DNA of 11,703 nucleotides. It comes from JBDGSM01 sp042217615 (lineage in GTDB: Archaea > Nanohalarchaeota > Nanosalinia > Nanosalinales > Nanosalinaceae). The notes beneath the pieces are model-generated. The model did not search any database, was not told where the DNA came from, and worked only from the letters and a program-made list of their open reading frames with translations. The DNA is taken from NCBI GenBank assembly GCA_042217615.1, contig JBDGSI010000053.1, positions 1 through 11,703 on the forward strand. Reading direction: 5' to 3'. Both the position numbers and the translations under genes were made by a program. Of this stretch, positions 6,768 to 11,703 are shown piece after piece. Position 1 is the first letter of the stretch. Each line of letters opens with the position of its first letter.

Positions 6768-7651
6768 AGCTCGCTATCATCTATGGAGATATATCTACAA
6801 CGCATCAGCTTATTATTGAGCGAGCTGAAGATATCTTTGACTCCGTACTGGCAGCTCCCGTCAGTGGGCTGAAATTCATACACGGAGAAGAGAACAAGGT
6901 TTTCTATAAAGGAACAGATCTTACAGAGTTCGATGCAGCTTACTTCAGGACGGGGGATGAAGACAAGGAGTTCTCCGAACACATTTCAGAGGTAATGAAT
7001 GATGCAGGAGTCGTAACTCAATGCGAAAACGACAGCTACGCCTACGAAGCCAACAAGTTCTACAGCATGAAAGCTCTCTCCGAAAACAACGTTAACGTAC
7101 CTGACAGCTACTACACCGTGTCACCAGACAGAGCTGTGGAATGTGCAGAAAAACTAGGTTATCCGGTGATAATGAAGACTATAGGAGGTTCAGGAGGCCA
7201 GGGAGTAATGAGAGCCTCATCTGAATCAGAGCTCAGGCCTGTAATGGATACAATGAAGGCCTTTAAGCAGGATATCTGTCTTCAGGAGTACAAGGAGCAT
7301 AACGGTACCGATAACAGGATACTGGTGATTGGAGATCACACTGTAGGATATCAGCGTTCCAGTTCAGATAAAGATGAGTGGCGGTCCAATCTCAGAGCAG
7401 GCGGGACAAGGAAGAAAGCAGAGATAACGCCGAAGATGGAGGAGGCAGCACTCGCAGCAGCCAGATCAACAGGATTCGACATCTGCGGATGCGATATAAT
7501 AGATACAGAAGAAGGAGTCTATGTACTGGAAGTAAACGGTGCGCCAGGCCTAAACGAAACAATAAACGAAGTAGTAGAGGAGGATGTAATCCTTGCAATA
7601 GTTGAACGCCTCCATCAGAGAGCAATGGAGAAACAGAAGGAAGAGGACTAA
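6764..7651 (+). CDS. RimK-family ATP-grasp ligase
   Basis: This 295-residue protein is a canonical RimK/LysX/MptN-type ATP-grasp enzyme, a family that couples ATP cleavage to amide-bond formation between a carboxylate and an amine, often adding amino acids to a peptide, tRNA-like carrier protein or cofactor. The full motif set is present: PVIMKTIGGSGGQGVMRA (134-151) with Lys138 and an intact glycine loop, DNRILVIGD (183-191), QRSSSDKDEWRSNLRAGG (197-214), which is characteristic of RimK, CGCDII (241-246) with Asp244, and VLEVNGAPGLNE (254-265) with Glu256 and Asn258. The start is TTG at 6764, overlapping the upstream TGA and preceded by AGGTGA. It is three bases upstream of the GCS2-like gene. 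The acceptor cannot be read from sequence; lysine-biosynthesis carriers are not seen nearby, so LysX is not assumed. Confidence 0.85.
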   Translation: MKLAIIYGDISTTHQLIIERAEDIFDSVLAAPVSGLKFIHGEENKVFYKGTDLTEFDAAYFRTGDEDKEFSEHISEVMNDAGVVTQCENDSYAYEANKFYSMKALSENNVNVPDSYYTVSPDRAVECAEKLGYPVIMKTIGGSGGQGVMRASSESELRPVMDTMKAFKQDICLQEYKEHNGTDNRILVIGDHTVGYQRSSSDKDEWRSNLRAGGTRKKAEITPKMEEAALAAARSTGFDICGCDIIDTEEGVYVLEVNGAPGLNETINEVVEEDVILAIVERLHQRAMEKQKEED

Positions 7652-7654
7652 AAA

Positions 7655-8695
7655 ATGAGGATAGGCCTTGAACTGGAGTACTGGGTCATCGATAGAGAAG
7701 GAGAGCTTTCTTCAGCAAAGAAAATCTCAGGTACAGATTTTACAGAGCAAGAATTTGTAGAACCGCTTCTAGAGATTAAAACAAGGCCGCATAAAGACTT
7801 AGATAACTTGGAAGGCGAGATCAAAAATAAAATCTCAAGCATACTTGAAACAGCTGAAGAAGAAGGCCTCAAAATAGTTCCTCTAGGTACACCTCTTAAT
7901 TCAGGCCGTATCAAAAAGATTTCTTCCAAGAGAGGGGAGATCCAGCGAGAGATAGTAGGAGAAAGACTGCAGGCTGCAAAAAGAGTAGCAGGAACACATA
8001 TCCACTTTGAAAAAGAGAACGTGAAGAACCAGTTAAACATTTTAACTGCTTTAGACCCGGCTCTAGCCCTTCTGAACTCCTCACCCTACTATAAAGGAGA
8101 GAGTATTAGCTCATCTTCCAGAAACAAGGCCTACAGACATCACTGCTACAAAGAACTTCCTGGACACGGCCAGCTATGGAAGTATACTGACTCTATAGAC
8201 GAATGGAAACAACGTGTAGAGAAAAAATTTCAGGAATTTAAGGAAGCAGGAAAGAAGAACGGAATAACTGAAGAAGAAATCAAAGAACATTTCTCAGCAG
8301 AAGATGCTCTCTGGACACCGGTAAGACTTAGATCCAGGCTTCCAACAGTAGAGTGGCGATCACCTGACACTGCAAAACCCTGTCAAGTCATAAAACTAGT
8401 CAGAGAATCTAAAAAAATAGTTGAAAAAGCCTCAGAAAAAGGCCTTAACACCGAAGATGGAGTAGAAGTCCCGAAGTTTAAGAAAGTTCAGGAACTGTCG
8501 GATAAAGCTATTAAAGAAGGTATGAAAAGCTCTGAGGTCATAGAATACCTGGAAAAACTCGGGTTCTCGCCAGAAAACTATACAGATATATCTGAGAAAT
8601 GGAGGGAAGGAGAGAAAATCTCTATGGAAAAGGCCTCAAAAATCCGGCTTGAAGCCGCCGAAGGGTTCCGGAGATCATTCTATGAGAACTATTAG
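7655..8695 (+). CDS. GCS2-family glutamate-cysteine ligase-like carboxylate-amine ligase (YbdK/GshA type)
   Basis: This 346-residue protein belongs to the GCS2 (YbdK/EgtA/haloarchaeal GshA) fold family, which activates a glutamate side chain with ATP and joins it to an amine such as cysteine. Diagnostic segments in order: GLELEYWVID (4-13), FVEPLLEIKTRPH (34-46), the metal/nucleotide motif AGTHIHFEK (112-120), LDPALALLNSSPYYKG (133-148), SSSRNKAYRH (153-162), and RLRSRLPTVEWRSPDT (224-239). The length is slightly short for the family. In haloarchaea a GCS2 enzyme makes gamma-glutamylcysteine, the main small thiol, so that is one candidate product here. Placement after two ATP-grasp genes also fits a longer peptide pathway. 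The ATG follows the previous stop by three bases. The TAG at 8693-8695 overlaps the stop of the convergent gene. Confidence 0.82.
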   Translation: MRIGLELEYWVIDREGELSSAKKISGTDFTEQEFVEPLLEIKTRPHKDLDNLEGEIKNKISSILETAEEEGLKIVPLGTPLNSGRIKKISSKRGEIQREIVGERLQAAKRVAGTHIHFEKENVKNQLNILTALDPALALLNSSPYYKGESISSSSRNKAYRHHCYKELPGHGQLWKYTDSIDEWKQRVEKKFQEFKEAGKKNGITEEEIKEHFSAEDALWTPVRLRSRLPTVEWRSPDTAKPCQVIKLVRESKKIVEKASEKGLNTEDGVEVPKFKKVQELSDKAIKEGMKSSEVIEYLEKLGFSPENYTDISEKWREGEKISMEKASKIRLEAAEGFRRSFYENY

Positions 8696-9627
8696 TTATC
8701 AGCTATCTGTTTGAAAGCCTGGACAAGCCCCTTCATAACAGGTTCTACCTGTCTACGCAACTCTTCTTCTCCGTAAAAGTTCAGGCCTGGCTTTGAATTA
8801 AGTTCAACAATCCAGGGACTGCCTTCTGCATCATAGAAAAAGTCTACGGAGAAAAGACTTGGACTGTACTCCAGTTCGTCGCTTACTTCCTGCGCTATTT
8901 TCAAGGCCTCTTCAGGAAACTCTTGCTTCTCCACTGCTTCCTTCTTACCTCCTTGAGCAACATTACTGACCGCTCTCCCCTCGTTAAACCGGAGATAACT
9001 TCCCTTCATCTCCCCATCAACCATTATAGCTCTTAAATCATGGAAACCCTCTACAAGGCCTTCGATACCTTTACTCGAATCTATAAATCTTTGAACAATG
9101 TACGCCTCTTTATCAACGTTTGGAGCTTCATCAAAACTTTCTAAGACATGTATTCCCTTCCCTCCAAAGGCATAACGCGGCTTCAAAACTGTTTTACCGT
9201 GTTTTTCCAGCATTTGTTTAATATTCTGTTCAGAGGCCTTCTTTGTCTCCGGTATTCTGTCCGGGAACTTTTTGTAGGTTAAGAGCTTGTCTTTGCATAT
9301 CTCCTCTAGCTCAGGACTGTTTAGGATTCCTATCCGGGAGTTAACGTTTTTCTTCAGCTCTTTTGTTTCTTCATCAAAATGAAACTTGTCAAATACTCCG
9401 TTAAGATTTACATTTTCTTTTTTCGTCCATTCTCCATTCTCAAGTATATAGGCCTTCTCAATTCCCCCTTCGTCGTACCAAGTATATTTTCCTATAACCA
9501 GTCTGATGTCTTCCTCTGCTGCTAGCTGAGAGAAAAGCCTGTATGTTTGATTAACGTAGTCCTCCTCAAACGGTTTTCCTCCCTCCCAGGAAACCTCGTT
9601 ATCCCACAGAACCCCTATTTTATCCAT
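8692..9627 (-). CDS. ATP-grasp ligase of the RimK/GshB-like superfamily
   Basis: This 311-residue protein is the third ATP-grasp enzyme of the block, on the opposite strand. Visible motifs: TVLKPRYAFGGKGIHVLES (146-164) with the ATP Lys and glycine loop, FHDLRAIMVDGEMKGSYLR (195-213) with the phosphate-contacting Arg, FSVDFFYDAEG (259-269) with Asp262, and WIVELNSKPGLNFY (272-285) with Glu275 and Asn277. The N-terminal domain starts MDKIGVLWDNEVSWEGGK and is not assignable to a known substrate class. An ATG at 9678 would add 17 residues, but a TATA-like TTTAAG (9653-9658) lies inside that extension, at the distance expected for a leaderless start at 9627. Its end overlaps the GCS2-like gene tail-to-tail, so it is transcribed separately yet belongs to the same locus. 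It could ligate an amino acid to the product of the neighbouring enzymes; that is inference. Confidence 0.8.
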   Translation of the reverse strand: MDKIGVLWDNEVSWEGGKPFEEDYVNQTYRLFSQLAAEEDIRLVIGKYTWYDEGGIEKAYILENGEWTKKENVNLNGVFDKFHFDEETKELKKNVNSRIGILNSPELEEICKDKLLTYKKFPDRIPETKKASEQNIKQMLEKHGKTVLKPRYAFGGKGIHVLESFDEAPNVDKEAYIVQRFIDSSKGIEGLVEGFHDLRAIMVDGEMKGSYLRFNEGRAVSNVAQGGKKEAVEKQEFPEEALKIAQEVSDELEYSPSLFSVDFFYDAEGSPWIVELNSKPGLNFYGEEELRRQVEPVMKGLVQAFKQIADN

Positions 9628-9652
9628 GGATAAGCCTTTTTCCTTCCAGTTC

Positions 9653-9658
9653 TTTAAG
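9653..9658 (-). promoter_or_regulatory. TATA-like box for the minus-strand ATP-grasp gene
   Basis: Read on the minus strand this is CTTAAA, centred about 28 bases before the ATG at 9627. The spacing fits a leaderless transcript and argues against the longer start at 9678. No Shine-Dalgarno is needed or seen in front of the ATG. Confidence 0.4.
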
Positions 9659-9714
9659 CCTTTCTCCGAAACAATCAAGAAATCTCAAATAGGCCTTAGC
9701 CCTGGAGAGTATTG

Positions 9715-9730
9715 TTTTTATAGGTTTAAA
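9715..9730 (+). promoter_or_regulatory. TATA-like region for the PIN-domain gene
   Basis: TTTTTATA (9715-9722) and TTTAAA (9725-9730) lie 35-45 bases before the ATG at 9764. The second would place transcription start near 9755, giving a leader of about 9 bases without a Shine-Dalgarno. The remainder of the 136-base divergent gap contains one AGGCCT palindrome at 9691 and nothing else I recognise. Confidence 0.4.
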
Positions 9731-9763
9731 CATTTCATTGACTTTACCGTGGCTCAAAAGATA

Positions 9764-10165
9764 ATGCTTGACACTAATTTTCTGGTAGCTCCTTTTCAGT
9801 TATCGATTGATCTTTTCGAGGAGATCAACCGTCTGTATCCTGTGAACCAGGTGTATACTTTAGAAGATGCTTTACAGGAGGCGAAATCTATTGAGGAGGG
9901 ACGGTATAAGGCCTTGGTTCAGAAGCTTGTGGAGACCCAGGATATAACGGTTCTGGAGACGGAGGACGAAGAATCAAGTTCTTCTCGTACAGCAGAGGGA
10001 GAAGGAGAAGTTGATGACCTTCTTGTAAGGCTTTCTGACGAGTTCGTTGTCGGTACTAATGATAGAGAGCTTAGGGAGAGACTGGTTGAAAACGGTAAAG
10101 AAGTGGTTTTCATAAGAAGCGGAGACCATCTTGAAGCATTGAACCAGTCCTCGGTAGGGTTTTAA
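9764..10165 (+). CDS. PIN-domain nuclease-like protein of the archaeal Fcf1/VapC9 type
   Basis: This 133-residue protein starts MLDTNFLVAPFQLSIDLFEEI, the typical N-terminus of archaeal PIN proteins related to eukaryotic Fcf1/Utp24, which cleave rRNA precursors. Acidic active-site candidates are Asp3, Glu34 or Glu39, Asp84/Asp85 in GEVDDLLVRL, and Asp100 in VVGTNDRELRERL, close to the family pattern. A Ser/Glu-rich stretch at 66-82 replaces part of the usual helix region and is unusually acidic and low in complexity. The reading frame is open for 46 codons upstream, but MLDTN is the family start and the TATA-like sites fall in the upstream part. This gene normally neighbours aIF2-gamma and Rpo7 in archaea, which supports an rRNA-processing role over a toxin role; no antitoxin gene is adjacent. 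Confidence 0.82.
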   Translation: MLDTNFLVAPFQLSIDLFEEINRLYPVNQVYTLEDALQEAKSIEEGRYKALVQKLVETQDITVLETEDEESSSSRTAEGEGEVDDLLVRLSDEFVVGTNDRELRERLVENGKEVVFIRSGDHLEALNQSSVGF

Positions 10166-10167
10166 AA
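10160..10167 (+). promoter_or_regulatory. TATA-like box for the rpo7 operon, overlapping the PIN gene stop
   Basis: TTTTAAAA covers the TAA stop of the PIN-domain gene. A start near 10190 would leave a leader of about 24 bases ending in GAGGAG (10204-10209), a strong Shine-Dalgarno four bases before the rpo7 ATG. A short inverted repeat, AATTAC and GTAATT (10167-10172 and 10183-10188), lies between box and predicted start and could be an operator. Confidence 0.45.
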
Positions 10168-10213
10168 ATTACTGCCGTTTCCGTAATTGTTCCCGTAGAG
10201 GTAGAGGAGCTAT

Positions 10214-10789
10214 ATGTACAAGCATGTAACGATTCAGGACTCAGTAAGGGTTCCGCCCAAGCATCTAGGAGAAGACGTTGAGAAATCCGTGAAAGAAGGC
10301 CTTGCCTCAGAGGTTGAAGGAGAGATAACTGAAGAGGTAGGCGTCGTAGTAGGGATTGAAACCGTTGAATCCATTGAAGGCGGAGAGATCGAGCCTGAAG
10401 ACGCCGGAATCCACTACGATGTGCGTTACAAGGCCATTGTTTTCGAGCCAGAGATGCATGAAGTAGTTACCGGAGAAGTAGTTGATATAACTGATTTCGG
10501 AGCCTTCATCCGTATAGGGCCTTTCGACGGCCTCTGCCACGTATCCCAGATCATGGATGAGTACGTGAACATGGATGAGGAGAACTCCATGCTTGTCTCA
10601 GAGGAGAACCAGTTCTCACTTGAGAAAGGAGACACTGTTACCGCCCGTATAATCGCTGTCTCGCTAGATAACAGTGACTCAAACAAGATCAACCTGACTA
10701 TGAGGCAGCCAGGCCTTGGAAAAGATGAATGGATTGAACAGTATGAAGAGGAAAAAATGGAAGAAGAGGAAGACGACGAGGAAGAATAA
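10214..10789 (+). CDS. rpo7: DNA-directed RNA polymerase subunit Rpo7 (E')
   Basis: This 191-residue subunit forms the stalk of archaeal RNA polymerase together with Rpo4 and binds the emerging transcript. The N-terminal RNP-like domain opens MYKHVTIQDSVRVPPKHLG and contains the conserved Gly-rich turn region GVVVGIETVESIEGG (about 43-57). An S1 RNA-binding domain covers about 80-170: VVTGEVVDITDFGAFIRIGPFDGLCHVSQIMDEYV, later INLTMRQPGLGK. Length matches the archaeal family apart from a run of acidic residues at the C-terminus (about 177-191), a likely salt adaptation. It opens a compact operon with spt4 two bases downstream, then rps24e and rps27ae, the usual archaeal order. The Rpo4 partner gene is not in this window. 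Confidence 0.95.
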   Translation: MYKHVTIQDSVRVPPKHLGEDVEKSVKEGLASEVEGEITEEVGVVVGIETVESIEGGEIEPEDAGIHYDVRYKAIVFEPEMHEVVTGEVVDITDFGAFIRIGPFDGLCHVSQIMDEYVNMDEENSMLVSEENQFSLEKGDTVTARIIAVSLDNSDSNKINLTMRQPGLGKDEWIEQYEEEKMEEEEDDEEE

Positions 10790-10791
10790 GT

Positions 10792-10980
10792 ATGACAGAA
10801 AAAGCATGCAGAAACTGCAACCGTATAGTAGAAGATGAGACAGAATGCCCCGTATGCAAAAACAATGATCTATCAGAGTCCTGGAACGGCCTTGTAGTTA
10901 TCTATGATCCAGAGAACTCGGAGATAGCAGACCAGCTTGAGGTCCAGACCCCGGGAAGATACGCTATAAGAGTTAAATAA
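10792..10980 (+). CDS. spt4: Transcription elongation factor Spt4 (formerly RNA polymerase subunit E'')
   Basis: This 62-residue zinc protein pairs with Spt5/NusG to raise RNA polymerase processivity. The zinc site is Cys6, Cys9, Cys19 and Cys22 (CRNC and CPVC). The rest, SESWNGLVVIYDPENSEIADQL and PGRYAIRVK, is the standard archaeal Spt4 core. Length is typical. It starts two bases after the rpo7 stop and is surely co-translated with it. In many archaea a small GTP-dependent dephospho-CoA kinase gene (DUF359) follows spt4; here 27 bases lead directly to rps24e, so that gene is absent from this locus. Confidence 0.95.
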   Translation: MTEKACRNCNRIVEDETECPVCKNNDLSESWNGLVVIYDPENSEIADQLEVQTPGRYAIRVK

Positions 10981-11007
10981 AAGATTTCAGGAGGTAAAGC
11001 AAATACT

Positions 11008-11448
11008 ATGGAAGTCGAACTTGTATCTGTAAAAGAAAACCCTCTCATGGAGAGAAGAGAGGCAGAAGCAAAAATCAGTCACGAAGGAGAACCAACCCCA
11101 AGTAAAGAAGACATTTCAGACAGACTAGCAGCTGAAAACGGGTTGAACACTGACGAAATAGAAATAGAAACAGTTTACACCGGCTACGGTAAAAACACTT
11201 CAAAGGCCTCGATGAAGATCTACCAGGACTTTGACTACGACGAGGATCTGGAAGAAGAATCTATCGAAGAAGAACCTGCAGAAGTCACGCAGGAAGTAGA
11301 AGAAATAGTCTCAGGTACGATAACTGAAGCTAAGGAGAAAATCAAAGAAGCCGAAGACATTGACGTCAAAGCAGTTCTTCAAGCAGAAAAAGAGAATAAA
11401 GACCGTAAAACCTTGAAGCAATGGCTTGAAGACAAAATCAGCAGCTAA
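11008..11448 (+). CDS. rps24e: Ribosomal protein S24e with a long C-terminal extension
   Basis: Residues 1-75 are a recognisable S24e: MEVELVSVKENPLMERREAEAKI, PTPSKEDISDRLAAENGLNTDEIEI and VYTGYGKNTSKASMKIYQDF match the archaeal/eukaryal small-subunit protein. Archaeal S24e is usually about 100 residues, whereas this one has 146. After a very acidic linker (about 77-100, rich in Glu) comes a charged, probably helical tail: GTITEAKEKIKEAEDIDVKA, then KENKDRKTLKQWLEDKI. I do not recognise this tail. It could be an extra ribosome contact or a lineage-specific module. AGGAGGT at 10989-10995 is a strong Shine-Dalgarno 12 bases before the ATG. The gene lies between spt4 and rps27ae, its standard position. 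Confidence 0.9.
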   Translation: MEVELVSVKENPLMERREAEAKISHEGEPTPSKEDISDRLAAENGLNTDEIEIETVYTGYGKNTSKASMKIYQDFDYDEDLEEESIEEEPAEVTQEVEEIVSGTITEAKEKIKEAEDIDVKAVLQAEKENKDRKTLKQWLEDKISS

Positions 11449-11466
11449 AAAAGGAGGTGAAAACAA

Positions 11467-11616
11467 ATGAGTAAACACGCCTCAGTAGCCCTCCACGAAA
11501 AATACAACGAAGATGGCAGCTACGAAGGAGAAAAATGCCCAAGATGCGGCAGCTTCCTCGCAGACCACAGCGACCGCAAAAGCTGCGGCAAATGCGGCTA
11601 CACCAAACACCAGTAA
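11467..11616 (+). CDS. rps27ae: Ribosomal protein S27ae
   Basis: This 49-residue zinc-ribbon protein of the small ribosomal subunit starts MSKHASVALHEKYNEDGSYE. The four zinc ligands are Cys24, Cys27, Cys40 and Cys43 in CPRCGSFLADHSDRKSC and GKCGY. Archaeal S27ae lacks the ubiquitin moiety fused to the eukaryotic protein, and its usual length is 45-60 residues. GGAGGTGA at 11453-11460 is a near-perfect Shine-Dalgarno six bases before the ATG. It follows rps24e by 18 bases and closes the rpo7-spt4-rps24e-rps27ae run. Confidence 0.95.
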   Translation: MSKHASVALHEKYNEDGSYEGEKCPRCGSFLADHSDRKSCGKCGYTKHQ

Positions 11617-11648
11617 CCTATTCCTCTCTTCACTCCAATTTCTCAAGG

Positions 11649-11703
11649 ATGAAGCTCTACTTCGCCACCGGCAACCCCGGAAAAGTCAACCACGTAGAAA
11701 ACA
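11649..11703 (+). CDS. rdgB: XTP/dITP (non-canonical purine NTP) pyrophosphatase, N-terminal fragment
   Basis: Only 18 codons are inside the window: MKLYFATGNPGKVNHVEN. The strand followed by T-G-N-x-x-K is the hallmark nucleotide-binding N-terminus of the HAM1/RdgB family, which removes dITP and XTP from the nucleotide pool. The ATG at 11649 follows rps27ae by 32 bases, with CAAGG just upstream as a weak Shine-Dalgarno. In archaea this gene is often found near rps27ae and the kae1-bud32 gene, which supports the call despite the short fragment. Confidence 0.8.
   Translation, partial: MKLYFATGNPGKVNHVEN

Noticed and set aside
6764..7651. Calling the second ATP-grasp gene lysX or rimK by name
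   Set aside because: The motifs fix the superfamily, but no LysW carrier, lysine-pathway genes or rpsF are near, so a substrate-specific name is not supported.
9626..9763. In-frame 46-codon extension of the PIN-domain gene
   Set aside because: MLDTN at 9764 is the family N-terminus, and the TATA-like sites at 9715-9730 fall inside the extension, which also runs antisense over the start of the divergent ATP-grasp gene.
9764..10165. VapC toxin of a toxin-antitoxin pair
   Set aside because: No small antitoxin gene is adjacent, and the gene sits in the archaeal position of the Fcf1-like PIN protein beside Rpo7.
10167..10188. AATTAC/GTAATT inverted repeat upstream of rpo7 as a separate finding
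   Set aside because: A 6-bp A/T-rich repeat with a 10-base spacer is likely enough by chance; it is noted only with the promoter.

Overview
The window looks like a chromosomal segment of a salt-adapted archaeon. Archaeal/eukaryal-type genes are present (ribosomal proteins S6e, S24e and S27ae, aIF2-gamma, Rpo7, Spt4). Promoters are TATA-like, some genes appear leaderless, and many proteins are strongly acidic. GC is in the mid-40s percent by eye, genes are very compact, and a TrkH/TrkA potassium system sits beside a photolyase. The acidic proteins, the compactness, and the absence of the kinase gene often found between spt4 and rps24e suggest a DPANN/Nanohaloarchaeota-like genome. That placement is an inference.

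Layout. Positions 1-2619 (minus strand) hold a TrkH potassium transporter, a TrkA-type RCK subunit, an unreported 49-residue lysine-rich ORF, and the N-terminus of a DNA photolyase that overlaps that ORF by four bases. Positions 2620-2805 are a divergent promoter region with a perfect hairpin. Positions 2806-4364 (plus) are rps6e and the aIF2-gamma gene, two bases apart. Positions 4406-8695 (plus) form a tight four-gene operon: an MscS-like membrane protein fused to a C39-like cysteine peptidase, two RimK-like ATP-grasp proteins, and a GCS2-family (glutamate-cysteine ligase-like) amidoligase. A third ATP-grasp gene (8692-9627, minus) converges on it with overlapping stop codons. Positions 9764-11616 (plus) return to information processing: a PIN-domain protein, rpo7, spt4, rps24e and rps27ae. 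The window ends in the first 18 codons of an XTP/dITP pyrophosphatase.

How the genes fit together. S6e, aIF2-gamma, PIN protein, Rpo7, Spt4, S24e and S27ae are commonly neighbours in archaea. Here that cluster is split by a 5.2-kb block of four amide-bond-forming enzymes plus a membrane-anchored cysteine peptidase. I read the block as a candidate peptide or small-molecule ligation system with a membrane peptidase partner. Its substrate cannot be read from sequence.

The strongest signal not tied to any gene is the palindrome AGGCCT. I count 39 copies by hand, where base composition predicts about two. They lie in all reading frames, in almost every gene and in several non-coding gaps, resembling the cyanobacterial HIP1 repeat. 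No tRNA, rRNA, CRISPR array or insertion sequence was seen, and no stretch over 300 bases lacks a gene.
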